The notes below the pieces were generated by a model. That model was not told where the DNA came from. It saw only the letters and a program-made list of their open reading frames with translations, and searched no databases. Positions 26,163-34,502 of a stretch of DNA of 64,000 nt are shown here, in pieces. This DNA comes from Bacillus infantis (GTDB lineage: Bacteria; Bacillota; Bacilli; Bacillales; Cytobacillaceae): contig NZ_JAIVAP010000003.1 of assembly GCF_020171945.1 (NCBI RefSeq), positions 1 through 64,000 on the forward strand, given 5' to 3'. The number at the start of each line of letters is the position of its first letter. The stretch's first letter is position 1. Position numbers and translations under genes: made by a program.

Positions 26163-26363
26163 GGGCTGCTGATTTCCGTTCCAGGCACTTCGCTTTCCGC
26201 GGGGCGGAGTTGAGCCTCCTCTTCGCTGTGCTCCTGTGGGGTCTCAACTCTTCCGCTATTTCCCGCAGGACTTTGAATACGCTTCTCAGACCTAACATCG
26301 CACGAAGAAAATGCGCATGCACTTTATGAGGAGTCTGCGTGCCTTGCACTCCAATCAACAGGG
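26163..26363. repeat. cruciform-type dispersed repeat, long copy
   Basis: About 200 bases ended by CTGCTGATT and AATCAACAG (inverted). A large internal stem pairs GAGTTGAG (26207-26214) with CTCAACTC (26243-26250). Near 26271-26333 a segment of about 63 bases seems inserted into what would otherwise be a continuous palindrome arm, flanked by GGA on both sides. The sequence resembles a repeat I recall from many Bacillus chromosomes. No gene; a reading frame through it is an artefact. Confidence 0.8.
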
Positions 26364-26404
26364 TTTTTAAAATTAGTTGGGCAATATTTCACCAGCAATA
26401 ATGT

Positions 26405-26443
26405 GGGCTGTTGATTTCCGTTCCAGGCATTGCAATCAACAGG
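26405..26443. repeat. cruciform-type dispersed repeat, deletion derivative
   Basis: Only the two ends remain: CTGTTGATTTCCGTTCCAGG joined directly to GCAATCAACAG. The 9-base ends CTGTTGATT and AATCAACAG are perfect inverted repeats. It lies 42 bases from the long copy. The rest of 26058-26496 holds no recognised feature. Confidence 0.8.
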
Positions 26444-26496
26444 GGTATTGAAATCAATACTGCTGTGAATAACCGCAGCATCTGTAGGATGGTAAA

Positions 26497-26537
26497 ATAA
26501 AAAGGGGTACAGAATAAAATCATTCCATACCCCTTTT
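26497..26537 (-). terminator. terminator of the aldo/keto reductase gene
   Basis: AAAGGGGTA and TACCCCTTT pair around an 18-base loop, with a T-rich run on the minus-strand 3' side. Confidence 0.75.
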
Positions 26538-26545
26538 GCATATTA

Positions 26546-27376
26546 TTAGAAATTGAAGTTATCAGGATCGGCACCGACGCGCTCGTTTTTGTTGAGGGCA
26601 TCGATTTTTTCCATGTCTTCTGAGGAAAGCTCAAAATCGAAGATATCTGCATTTTCAATGATGCGGTGTTCTTTGACTGATTTCGGGATGGTGATGACCT
26701 CATTTTGCAGGTCCCAGCGCAGGATGATCTGGGCAGGGGACTTTTTGTGCTTTTCGGCAATCTCTGTAATGACAGGCTCATCCAGGAGCTGTCCCTGCTT
26801 AAGAGGGGACCAGGCTTCAAGCTGGATTCCTTTTTGTTTGCAGAATTCGCGGAGCTCAAGCTGTGCCAGATGCGGGTGGTATTCAACCTGGTTGACCATC
26901 GGCACGATTTCCGCTGTTTCAAGCAGATCCTCCAGATGGTGTACATGGAAGTTGCTGACCCCGATTGCACGGACTCTGCCATCTTTATAAAGCTTTTCAA
27001 GGGCTCTCCAAGTGTCTTTATACTTGCCTTTGACAGGCCAGTGGATCAGGTACAGATCGACATACTCCAAGCCAAGCTTTGAAAGGCTTTCGTCGAATGC
27101 CGCCAAGGTAGAGTCATAGCCCTGCTCAGAGTTCCAGACCTTTGTCGTAATGAATAGCTCTTCGCGCTGGGCACCAGATTCTTTGATAGCCTGTCCCACA
27201 CCTTCTTCGTTGCCATAGATGGCTGCGGTGTCAATGCTCTTGTAGCCGTTCTTGATGGCTGCTTTAACTGAATCGATTACTTCAGTTCCTTCCTGGACCT
27301 TGAAAACTCCAAGTCCGAACCAGGGCATTTCCACTCCATTATGTAGCTTTGTTGTGTCCTGCAAGCTTTTTGGCAT
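26546..27376 (-). CDS. yvgN: aldo/keto reductase, YvgN-like (glyoxal reductase)
   Basis: A 276-residue NADPH-dependent TIM-barrel reductase, the same length as B. subtilis YvgN. Catalytic tetrad regions are present: [13 protein letters not shown] (Asp, Tyr), TTKVWN (Lys) and LIHWPVKG (His). The cofactor-binding end [19 protein letters not shown] is typical. ATG follows GGGAGGTAAC. Substrates in the family include glyoxal and methylglyoxal. Another AKR5 member cannot be excluded. Confidence 0.92.
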   Translation of the reverse strand: MPKSLQDTTKLHNGVEMPWFGLGVFKVQEGTEVIDSVKAAIKNGYKSIDTAAIYGNEEGVGQAIKESGAQREELFITTKVWNSEQGYDSTLAAFDESLSKLGLEYVDLYLIHWPVKGKYKDTWRALEKLYKDGRVRAIGVSNFHVHHLEDLLETAEIVPMVNQVEYHPHLAQLELREFCKQKGIQLEAWSPLKQGQLLDEPVITEIAEKHKKSPAQIILRWDLQNEVITIPKSVKEHRIIENADIFDFELSSEDMEKIDALNKNERVGADPDNFNF

Positions 27377-27456
27377 ATTGTTACCTCCCAGAAAATTAAT
27401 TGCCTCTATATTTTCTCACAAATGTGGATATCTACTATATTGATATGCTCAGAAAT

Positions 27457-28125
27457 TTAATGATTGATGCCAGCCACCCTATCGACATCAAGGATAAAGG
27501 AAATCCCGTTGCCAGGTACATTCAGCTCGACTGCATCGCAGATTGCCTGGAATACTTCCTGTGTCCGGCCCCGATGGATGATGGTCAGCACAATCTCTTT
27601 TTCAGGCTCGATCAGCATATTGAATAAAGTGGCTTTTTCATTGATGCCGATCCCTCTGCCGGAAATGATGGTTGCCCCGTCAGCGCCGGCATCTTTTGAG
27701 GAGTTTACAATTTTTTCCGCTTCCGAGCTTTTCACAATGGTCACAATCAAATCGTATTCTTTATCGGCTGGCTTCATATTGGCCGCTCCTTCCTCTGCTT
27801 CTGCATCAGCGGGACTTTCCGGGGATTGGACGCCGATGAATCCGCTAATATTGATAAGTAATCCAAGCCCTGTACCGGGCCTTTCAAAATGGAGATGGCT
27901 GCTGACTTCTGCAATGACGTCTTCAGCAGATTCTTCCTTGATCAGCATGAGGATGACTTCTTTCTCATGGTTGATCTCCATTCCGAGAAATGAGGTTTTC
28001 TCATTTTTTCCGATACCTCTTGCATATACAGTTGCCGCAGCAGCAAGCCCGCATCCCCTGGCAAGCCGGACGGCTTTTTTTGCAGTGCCTTTTTTTACAA
28101 TGGCGATGAAAAGCTTGTAGATCAT
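27457..28125 (-). CDS. tandem PII-like signalling protein
   Basis: A 222-residue protein made of two PII-type halves. Half one (1-97) has KLFIAIVKKGTAKKAVRLAR, ATVYARGIGKNEK and KEVILMLIKEE. Half two (123-222) has DLIVTIVKSSEAEKIVNSSK, ATIISGRGIGINEK and KEIVLTIIHRG. An Ala/Glu-rich linker joins them. The ATG directly follows the stop of the upstream DUF1538 gene, so the three genes are translationally coupled. PII proteins bind nucleotides and gate transporters; control of the two membrane proteins is inferred. Confidence 0.87.
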   Translation of the reverse strand: MIYKLFIAIVKKGTAKKAVRLARGCGLAAAATVYARGIGKNEKTSFLGMEINHEKEVILMLIKEESAEDVIAEVSSHLHFERPGTGLGLLINISGFIGVQSPESPADAEAEEGAANMKPADKEYDLIVTIVKSSEAEKIVNSSKDAGADGATIISGRGIGINEKATLFNMLIEPEKEIVLTIIHRGRTQEVFQAICDAVELNVPGNGISFILDVDRVAGINH

Positions 28126-28851
28126 TTAAGAAGCACCTTCCTTCCTCTTGAACAGGAGGCCGAGGATCAGGACAGCCAGGATCGGTATGAGGGCGACCAG
28201 GGCGATCAGGCCAAAGCCATCTGTCAGGGGATCACGCCCCTCAGTTACTGCGGCAGCGCCCACTGCCAATGACAGGATGAAAGTGACGGTCATCGGCCCT
28301 GTAGCGACACCGCCCGAATCGAAGGCGATGCTTACAAAGCTGCTGTTGGAAAAATAAATCAGGATCAGCACGAGGGCATATCCCGGGGCAAGATAGTACC
28401 AGAGAGAGAAACCGTGATGGATGCGGAGCATGGCAAGGGCAATGGACAGACCGACACCCGCCGAAAGGGTGATAAGCATGATTTTTTCTGAGATGTAGCC
28501 TGATGTTACTTTTTCAACTTGTTTGTTTAATATTTTTACAGCTGGTTCTGCCAATGTAGTGACAAATCCGAGTACAAATCCGATTGGAATTATGATCCAG
28601 GAGTATGGAAGATTGCCCAGCTTCTTTCCCATTTCCTCCCCGATCGGCATAAAGCCTAGATGAACTCCGTGAAGGAAGAATGCCAGTCCTGCAAAGGCAG
28701 ACAGAAAACCGGCAAGGATCTGAATGACCTTCTGTTTCTTTAATTTCAAAAAAAACACCTGAAATATGATGAAGCAAAGAAGAAGGGGAGCAAGGGCCAA
28801 GGCAACCTCTGACATGGTGCCGCCAAAACCGTGAAATAGCTTGTCCATCAT
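28126..28851 (-). CDS. DUF1538 membrane protein (second of pair)
   Basis: A 241-residue protein with about six to seven hydrophobic segments. It shares motifs with its neighbour: GFMPIGE, GFVLGFVTTLAEPAVKIL, FDSGGVATGPMTVTFILSL and DGFGLIALVALIPILAVL. Its ATG overlaps the stop of the upstream paralogue by four bases, which suggests equal production and probably a heteromer. Function is not established; an ion or small-solute transporter gated by the PII protein is a reasonable guess. Confidence 0.87.
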   Translation of the reverse strand: MMDKLFHGFGGTMSEVALALAPLLLCFIIFQVFFLKLKKQKVIQILAGFLSAFAGLAFFLHGVHLGFMPIGEEMGKKLGNLPYSWIIIPIGFVLGFVTTLAEPAVKILNKQVEKVTSGYISEKIMLITLSAGVGLSIALAMLRIHHGFSLWYYLAPGYALVLILIYFSNSSFVSIAFDSGGVATGPMTVTFILSLAVGAAAVTEGRDPLTDGFGLIALVALIPILAVLILGLLFKRKEGAS

Positions 28852-29540
28852 TCAAAGATCCCTCCCAGCAGCAGCACGGCCAGGATCGGCCCGATGGAAG
28901 CAAGGCCGACAAGACCAAATGAATCGCCTGAAGATTGTTTGTTCCGGAAAACCTGTGCCACGCCTACTCCGAGCGCCAAAATGAAGGGAACGGCAAGCGG
29001 CCCTGTCGTTACACCTCCTGCATCAAATGAAATTGGCACAAAGGAGGGAGGGGAGAAGAAGCTGACAATAAACACGATGGCATAGCCGGCAATCAAAATG
29101 GCGGTGACAGGAATCTTATAAATTGTCCTGATCATGGCAAGGGCCACAAAAAGGCCGACTCCTGCAGCTACGGACAATATGAGGGAGACGGATGATATCT
29201 TCCCTCCTGATACCTGGTCAACCTGTGTGGACAGTACTCTGACGTCAGGCTCGGCAAGTGTGACGGCAATTCCAAGGATGAAGCCTGTTAGGATGATGAC
29301 CCACGCTTTATTTGACTTTGGAAGGATCTTCCCAATCATTTCACCTATAGGAAGGAGGCCGATATTGACGCCGATGAGGAAGAACATCAAACCCAGGATG
29401 ACAAAGAGCAGACCAAAGAGGAATGGAAGAAAGTCCTTGAAAGGCAGTTGGATCAGGACAAGCTGCAGCAGGATGACTGCAGCAGAGACGGGAAGGATGG
29501 CAAGCAATGTTTCTTTGATGGATTCTTTAATTTCTTTCAC
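28848..29540 (-). CDS. DUF1538 membrane protein (first of pair)
   Basis: A 230-residue membrane protein starting at GTG 29540. Conserved motifs: GLLPIGEMIG, GFILGIAVTLAEPDVRVL, FDAGGVTTGPLAVPFILAL and DSFGLVGLASIGPILAVL. In many genomes two DUF1538 units are fused in one chain; here they are separate overlapping genes. First gene of a three-gene operon. No clear promoter was recognised in the AT-rich region upstream. Confidence 0.87.
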   Translation of the reverse strand: MKEIKESIKETLLAILPVSAAVILLQLVLIQLPFKDFLPFLFGLLFVILGLMFFLIGVNIGLLPIGEMIGKILPKSNKAWVIILTGFILGIAVTLAEPDVRVLSTQVDQVSGGKISSVSLILSVAAGVGLFVALAMIRTIYKIPVTAILIAGYAIVFIVSFFSPPSFVPISFDAGGVTTGPLAVPFILALGVGVAQVFRNKQSSGDSFGLVGLASIGPILAVLLLGGIFE

Positions 29541-29654
29541 ACGGAGCGCCGCCTTTTTTAAAATTTTTTTTGGGTTTTGATTTCTGCTTTTTTACCCAGT
29601 TTTTTAAATTAAGTAACAGCCGGCTTCAAAAAAATATTTTTCGATAGCTGAAGG

Positions 29655-29693
29655 GAAAAAAAGAAATGCAGGCACCCCATTGGGGCGCCTGCA
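29655..29693 (-). terminator. terminator of the CotF-like gene
   Basis: GCAGGCGCCCC pairs with GGGGTGCCTGC on the minus strand, followed by ATTTCTTTTTTT. Confidence 0.88.
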
Positions 29694-29697
29694 GTGG

Positions 29698-30339
29698 TTA
29701 TTGCAGGGTATTCTGCTGGTTCATCATCTGCTGTCCGCCTGCCTGGGTATAGCTTCCAAGCAGCTGTTCTGTATCCTGCGGCGCCAGCTGGGGAACCTGG
29801 TAATAATGCTTCTGGTTCTGGTAGAGGAACAGCTCGTAAGCCATTTCTGCATAATTTGGAACACTATCAGCAAGCACACGCCTTACGACTGGATTTGTAC
29901 ACTCCAATGCGGCCATTGACAGCTGGGAGGCTGCACCTTTCATTAAAGCAAGCAGGTAGCCTGAATAGCATTGGTCGCCAATCTCGGAAGCTGACTGCTT
30001 TGGTGCAGCAGGCTGTGTTGGCTGGAGACCGTAGATGACGTCATGCGTTTCGCCCATCATATAGGTTGTAGTCGGGACAGCCGGCTTTTGGCCGGTGGTG
30101 AAGCAGTCAACCATGGTGTTGTATTGGGTGATCATGTACTGCCTCTGGCGGTTTGCGATTTCCTTAAGCTGCGGATCCTGGATTTGGCCGCTGAACATAA
30201 GGTATTGATCGATAGCCGCTACTGTGCTGGAAAGGACCTCTTTCATATCCAGCATCTCGTGTCCGCCATGATTCATATGTGCCGGGATTTGTTCATTTGT
30301 GTTCATTCCTGACTGTCCTTGCTGGTTAAACTGCTGCAT
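29698..30339 (-). CDS. CotF-family spore coat protein
   Basis: A 213-residue protein rich in Gln, Met and Asn. The central part (about 28-185) is the four-helix ferritin-like CotF domain (MKEVLSSTVAAIDQYLMFSG, YSGYLLALMKGAASQLSMAA, YAEMAYELFLYQNQKHYYQV). Gln-rich tails at both ends are common in coat proteins. Probably assembled on the forespore surface late in sporulation. Monocistronic. Confidence 0.88.
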   Translation of the reverse strand: MQQFNQQGQSGMNTNEQIPAHMNHGGHEMLDMKEVLSSTVAAIDQYLMFSGQIQDPQLKEIANRQRQYMITQYNTMVDCFTTGQKPAVPTTTYMMGETHDVIYGLQPTQPAAPKQSASEIGDQCYSGYLLALMKGAASQLSMAALECTNPVVRRVLADSVPNYAEMAYELFLYQNQKHYYQVPQLAPQDTEQLLGSYTQAGGQQMMNQQNTLQ

Positions 30340-30470
30340 CTGACTACCCCCAGTTTGTAATTTTTCCCCTCATGAAAGGCTGTGATGGTGAAGACCGTAC
30401 ATAACTATTGTGGTTATCCCGGAGGACAATCATGCGGGGCAGATGCAGCTAAAAAAGGAATAAACATCCA

Positions 30471-31073
30471 TCATGAGGATTCTATCTGATGGCGGGAAAC
30501 ATATGGGCTGCCTTTTACCCAAAAGCGCCACGGATAGTCCTTTGCTTCGCCGGAATTATCAATTCCAATCCTTTTTCCTTTAGCTATCTCAGCAGGGGCA
30601 TAGCCTTCAGCAAGAATGAGGGGAGGCTCCGTAAAGAGGCGTCCATAATCCTCCATAGTGACGCCAAGGGCTTTCGTAAGCTTCCCGGGTCCGTTGGTCA
30701 GATTCTTTAAATTATCCATCTTTCTCCGCTCTTTCATCAGGGAAATTCCTTCAGCAGGTTCAATGGCCCTGATGAGAACAGCCTCCGGTTTATCCTTTTC
30801 AGCGCTGACGACATTTAACAGGCAGTGGGTGTGCATAAGGTATGTGTAGGCGAGTCCCGGGCCGGCGTACATGACTTCAGTCCGCTTGGTCCGGCGGTTA
30901 TTAAAGCTATGTGCGGCCTTGTCTTCGGGGCCTTTATAGGCTTCTGTTTCTACAATATATCCAGCGGCTGTACCATCAGGTGTTTCCTTTATCAATAGAC
31001 AGCCAAGAAGAGCCCGGGCAAGTTCAATGGTCGGCTGTGTGTAAAATTCGGCCGGCAGTGGTGTCCTATCCAT
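30471..31073 (-). CDS. 3-methyladenine DNA glycosylase (AAG/MPG family)
   Basis: A 200-residue base-excision repair enzyme. Family motifs: LARALLGCLLIKE, IVETEAYKGPEDKAAHSFN (catalytic Glu), GPGLAYTYLMHTHCLLNVV, AVLIRAIEP and NGPGKLTKALGV. ATG follows GAAGGAGCG. Removes alkylated purines such as 3-methyladenine. Equivalent to B. subtilis YxlJ by length and motifs. Confidence 0.94.
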   Translation of the reverse strand: MDRTPLPAEFYTQPTIELARALLGCLLIKETPDGTAAGYIVETEAYKGPEDKAAHSFNNRRTKRTEVMYAGPGLAYTYLMHTHCLLNVVSAEKDKPEAVLIRAIEPAEGISLMKERRKMDNLKNLTNGPGKLTKALGVTMEDYGRLFTEPPLILAEGYAPAEIAKGKRIGIDNSGEAKDYPWRFWVKGSPYVSRHQIESS

Positions 31074-31177
31074 AATGATTCAACGCTCCTTCAATTAATG
31101 CTGGAGATAGAATTTGCTGCACAGTTAAGCGCGGAGCATTCCCATTTTACCCTCTAACACCCTGATATAACCTGAAG

Positions 31178-31207
31178 TTGGAATTGAAGCAGGCAAGGAA
31201 GTATAAT
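31178..31207 (+). promoter_or_regulatory. sigma-A promoter of the P5C reductase gene
   Basis: TTGGAA (31178-31183) and TATAAT (31202-31207) are separated by 18 bases; the start codon follows 32 bases later. Confidence 0.65.
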
Positions 31208-31239
31208 ATAGGGAGCAAATTATGTAGGGAAGTGGAAAA

Positions 31240-32064
31240 GTGAATAAGAAGATTGGTTTTATAGGGTGCGGAAAAATGGCCCAGGCAATCATCGGGGGAA
31301 TGCTGAAATCAGGGATTGCCCGGCCGGATGATATAGTGGCAAGTGCAAGGACGGAGAGTACTCTTGCCAATGTTAAAAATACATATGATATTCAAGTGAC
31401 CCTTGATAATAAGAGAGCAGCTGAACAGGCTGATTTTTTATTTCTGGCAGTAAAGCCTGATGTTCATAAGGAAGTGATTGAGGAAATCAAGGGGAGCGTT
31501 TCTGATGATACTATCATCATCACAATAGCAGCAGGAATCAGCCTTGCCTTTCTTGAGTCTGCTTTCGGCAGGGAAATAAAAGCAATTCGTTCTATGCCCA
31601 ATACCCCGTCGCTTGCCGGAGAGGGGATGAGCGCCCTGGCTGCCTGCAGGCAGGTGAGTGAAAGTGAACGGAGGAAAGCTGCTGAACTTTTTGAAAGCTT
31701 CGGGAAGGCAGAGTTTATTGAGGAAAATCTGATGGACAGTATCCCTGCCATCAGCGGCTCTTCGCCTGCTTATGTGTATATGTTCATTGAAGCCCTTGCT
31801 GACGGCGGTGTCCTTCAGGGGCTGCCAAGGGAAACTTCGTACCGGCTGGCAGCCCAGGCAGTGCTTGGTGCAGCCAAGATGGTGCTTGAGACAGGCAAGC
31901 ATCCGGGAGAATTGAAAGATCAAGTGTGCACGCCAGGGGGAGCCACCATTGAAGCAGTAGCTGAGCTGGAAAAACGCAGCTTCAGATCGTCGGTCATTTC
32001 GGCCATGCAAAGCTGCACCAGCAAATCAAAACAGCTGGCAAAAAGCCAGGCGGAACAGTCATGA
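31240..32064 (+). CDS. proI: pyrroline-5-carboxylate reductase
   Basis: A 274-residue enzyme making proline from pyrroline-5-carboxylate with NAD(P)H. It has an N-terminal Rossmann motif (IGFIGCGKMAQAIIGGM), AVKPDVHKEVIEEI, SMPNTPSLAGEGMSALAA and the C-terminal dimer domain (ISGSSPAYVYMFIEAL, CTPGGATIEAVAELE). GTG start after GGGAAGTGG. proI is chosen over proG or proH only tentatively. It overlaps the acetyltransferase gene by four bases. Confidence 0.9.
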   Translation: MNKKIGFIGCGKMAQAIIGGMLKSGIARPDDIVASARTESTLANVKNTYDIQVTLDNKRAAEQADFLFLAVKPDVHKEVIEEIKGSVSDDTIIITIAAGISLAFLESAFGREIKAIRSMPNTPSLAGEGMSALAACRQVSESERRKAAELFESFGKAEFIEENLMDSIPAISGSSPAYVYMFIEALADGGVLQGLPRETSYRLAAQAVLGAAKMVLETGKHPGELKDQVCTPGGATIEAVAELEKRSFRSSVISAMQSCTSKSKQLAKSQAEQS

Positions 32065-32573
32065 TTATCAGGGCAGAGCAGGAAGCTGATTATAGCAGAG
32101 CAGAACAGGTCCACAGGCTTGCTTTCAACCGTGAAAATGAAGCCGCCCTTGTCAGAGCCATCCGAAGATCGAGGGAGTATATTCCTGAATTATCGCTAAC
32201 AGCGGAAGATGGAGAAGATATCGTGGGCCATATCATGTTCAGCAAAGCGGTTATTGATACAGGGAAAGGGGAGGTGCCTGCCTTGGCGCTTGCCCCGGTT
32301 GCTGTCATCCCCCAGCGGCAAAATGAAGGGATAGGATCCCTTCTTATAAGAAAAGGTTTGAAACAGGCGGAACTTCAGGGCTATGCCCATGCCGTTGTTT
32401 TGGGGCATCCCGATTATTATCCGAGGTTTGGATTCCGGCCTTCTGCAGTTTTTGGGATTTTTCCGCCTTTTCCTGTACCGGAAGAGGTATTTATGGCTAT
32501 AGAACTTAAGGAAAGCTCCTTAGCAGGAATCAGCGGGACGGTAAAGTACCCGCCATCATTTGATCATGTGTAA
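32061..32573 (+). CDS. GNAT N-acetyltransferase
   Basis: A 170-residue acetyl-CoA-dependent transferase. The acetyl-CoA loop is VIPQRQNEGIGSLLIRKGL near residue 90, and the GHPDYYPRFGF segment near residue 114 is typical of the YhbS-like group. Translationally coupled to the P5C reductase gene. Substrate unknown. Confidence 0.9.
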   Translation: MIIRAEQEADYSRAEQVHRLAFNRENEAALVRAIRRSREYIPELSLTAEDGEDIVGHIMFSKAVIDTGKGEVPALALAPVAVIPQRQNEGIGSLLIRKGLKQAELQGYAHAVVLGHPDYYPRFGFRPSAVFGIFPPFPVPEEVFMAIELKESSLAGISGTVKYPPSFDHV

Positions 32574-32582
32574 GAACAGCTG

Positions 32583-33854
32583 TTAATCAGGACATTTTTC
32601 AGCAGGGAGCAGGATGGTAAAGGAAGTGCCTTTATTCAGCATGCTTTCTGCTTTTATTTTTCCGCCCATGCCCTCAATGATCCGAAAGACCACCATCATT
32701 CCAAGCCCCGTTCCTTTCCCTTCTTTTGTTGAAAAGTACGGTTCCCCCAGCCTGCTGAGCTGCCCTGATGTCATCCCCTTGCCTGTATCAGAAATCCGGA
32801 GCGCGGCTTTGTCGTCCTGCAGCTTTGCCGATATAGAGAGGACTCCTCCGCCAGGCATTGCTTCAATGGCATTTTTGAACAGGTTGAGCAGGCATTGCTG
32901 AACCTTTGCATCTTCACCTTTAATATATAATTCTTCCTCTGTATCGCAATAGATCTCCACGGAATGAGCATTCCCGTAAGGTGTGATCAGTTCAACCGCT
33001 TTTCTGATTTCCCCTTCTAAAGAAAAACATGAATTTGCTTCAGAGTGCGGCTTGGCAAATGTAAGGTAGTCACTGATGATCACTTCCGCCCTGTTCAGCT
33101 CTTCAAGGGCTGTGTCTAAATAATAGGAACGTTTTCCCCCGCCTGGTTCTTCTTCCTCTTCTTCTTTTAATAACTGGAGAAATCCTTTCGTTACGGTCAA
33201 GGGATTTCTTACTTCATGGCTGATGCTGGCAGCCAGGTGGGAAACGACCTCCATTTTTTCTGTCTTCATTATCGCCCTGTTCAGCTGCTGGTTCTGTACG
33301 ATCAGCTCGATGGTGTAGGCTGCCAAAAATGCCCCGACCGTCTGAGTGACCGTATAGATAACAACGAATTCCAGGCATTCCGCCATGCCAGCTCTAAATA
33401 GCAAGAGCAGGAAAGCTGCGATAGATAATAGAAAAGACAGGAATGAAACGGTAAGCAGCTTTCCCCGTGTGTCCATGGCGATGAAGGCAGGGTGAAGCTT
33501 ATATACAATAAAGGCGGCAATCAGCCCTGTGAAAATATTATAGGCAGCTCCGATCCCTCCGAGGGGAATGCGGATAAAGATGACAAAAATGAGCAGGGCG
33601 AGGGTGACTCTGGGACCTCCGTATAATCCCCCCAGCAAGAATGGGATCCATCGCAGGTCAAAAATGAAGCTGCTGTTCATCTTGACTGAACTGACCAGGC
33701 ACAGGGAAGCAGTAATGATGCTGATGCCGGCAATAATATACTCGCGGTGGCGCAGAAAAAGCGATTGAAGGCGGCTGGCAAAAAGGAGCTGGAAAGAAAG
33801 CATGACGATAAGTATGATCAGCAGGTTGAAAAGAAGGTCTTTAATATGCTCCAT
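32583..33854 (-). CDS. KinB-like sporulation sensor histidine kinase
   Basis: A 423-residue kinase. The N-terminal 195 residues hold five or six membrane helices of the LytS-type 5TM fold (LRWIPFLLGGLYGGPRVTLAL, GGIGAAYNIFTGLIAAF). The kinase core follows with His213 in SISHEVRNPLTV and ATP boxes NLFKNAIEAM, DTGKGM and GTGLGMMV. Architecture and length match B. subtilis KinB, which feeds the Spo0A phosphorelay. ATG 33854 has GGAGG eight bases upstream; the frame start at 33869 has none. No kapB-like gene follows. Confidence 0.88.
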   Translation of the reverse strand: MEHIKDLLFNLLIILIVMLSFQLLFASRLQSLFLRHREYIIAGISIITASLCLVSSVKMNSSFIFDLRWIPFLLGGLYGGPRVTLALLIFVIFIRIPLGGIGAAYNIFTGLIAAFIVYKLHPAFIAMDTRGKLLTVSFLSFLLSIAAFLLLLFRAGMAECLEFVVIYTVTQTVGAFLAAYTIELIVQNQQLNRAIMKTEKMEVVSHLAASISHEVRNPLTVTKGFLQLLKEEEEEEPGGGKRSYYLDTALEELNRAEVIISDYLTFAKPHSEANSCFSLEGEIRKAVELITPYGNAHSVEIYCDTEEELYIKGEDAKVQQCLLNLFKNAIEAMPGGGVLSISAKLQDDKAALRISDTGKGMTSGQLSRLGEPYFSTKEGKGTGLGMMVVFRIIEGMGGKIKAESMLNKGTSFTILLPAEKCPD

Positions 33855-33887
33855 TGCTTCGTCCTCCATTTTTTTATCTTTGATTAC

Positions 33888-34073
33888 TGTCTAGCAGCTG
33901 CTCCTACCCCTCGAGGTCACAAGCCAATCCTCCCAAAAAAGCAAAGAACGCCTTTCCGGGAGGATCGTCTTGTCTTGAGGCCCCCAGGGCGGGGGTCATG
34001 CAGATGTTGCCACAGGACGTGGCGTTCTTAGTCTGCGTTCCTTTAGGGAGCAAGGCGCTTGCGCTTTTCTTAG
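33888..34073. repeat. dispersed hairpin repeat, copy R2 (about 186 bp)
   Basis: Closely related to the copy at 13356. Its first stem is ATCCTCCC (33927) with GGGAGGAT (33958), where the R1 stem is AACCTCCC with GGGAGGTT: an A-T pair has become T-A. It keeps AAGAACGCC with GGCGTTCTT and a GCAGAT/GTCTGC stem with a G-U wobble. The core near 34007-34040 is almost identical to R1. Non-coding. Confidence 0.85.
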
Positions 34074-34264
34074 TTATATATTCCTAATTTTACAAATACC
34101 TGTCCAAATCGACAATATCATCTTTTTGACAAATAACCGCTTTTAGCGACAGATTCGGACATGGTAATAATGGTAATAATCTACCATTTTTCCAGGTCAG
34201 CATATTGACGTCTGCATCTTATTTGATTTTTCGGTATACTCAAAGCAAATGAATAAAATATATA

Positions 34265-34293
34265 TTGACTTAATATGACAGGAATCATATATT
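34265..34293 (+). promoter_or_regulatory. sigma-A promoter of the polysaccharide operon
   Basis: TTGACT (34265-34270) and TATATT (34288-34293) with a 17-base spacer. The predicted transcript start near 34300 gives a leader of about 200 bases. Upstream, 34074-34264 is AT-rich with a direct repeat GGTAATAAT twice near 34163-34180 that could bind a regulator; nothing else is recognised there. Confidence 0.7.
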
Positions 34294-34302
34294 TTAATTG
34301 GC

Positions 34303-34457
34303 TTGCTATTCTGTGTTTCGACAGAAAATGCAAGGGGGTATTTTAAGAATATAGAACACTGTGATCAGCGGTTGTTATTTGGGTACTGTAAACCGCTTGG
34401 AAAAAGTAGTGCAGCCGGCCAATTTATCAATGATGGCTGGTTTTTATTTTGGCCGGG
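34303..34457 (+). promoter_or_regulatory. structured leader RNA with competing hairpins
   Basis: Stem one: CTTGC..TTCTGT with ACAGAA..GCAAG (34303-34335). Stem two: AGCGGTT (34367) with AACCGCT (34390). Then CCGGCCA (34415-34421) can pair with TGGCTGG (34434-34440), a hairpin followed by TTTTTATTTT that looks like a terminator. It can instead pair perfectly with TGGCCGG (34450-34456), which removes that hairpin. The layout suggests attenuation. I could not assign it to a known riboswitch class. Confidence 0.55.
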
Positions 34458-34502
34458 GCCTCTGCTTCCTGGCTGATGCTTAGGATGAAAGAGGTGCTTA
34501 TA

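Noticed and set aside
26128-26358. 76-residue reading frame on the minus strand
   Set aside because: It lies within the cruciform repeat, has no ribosome site and its composition follows the palindrome.
27464-28120. 218-residue plus-strand frame opposite the PII gene
   Set aside because: It is antisense to the coupled PII gene, Ser/Pro-rich, and has no ribosome site.
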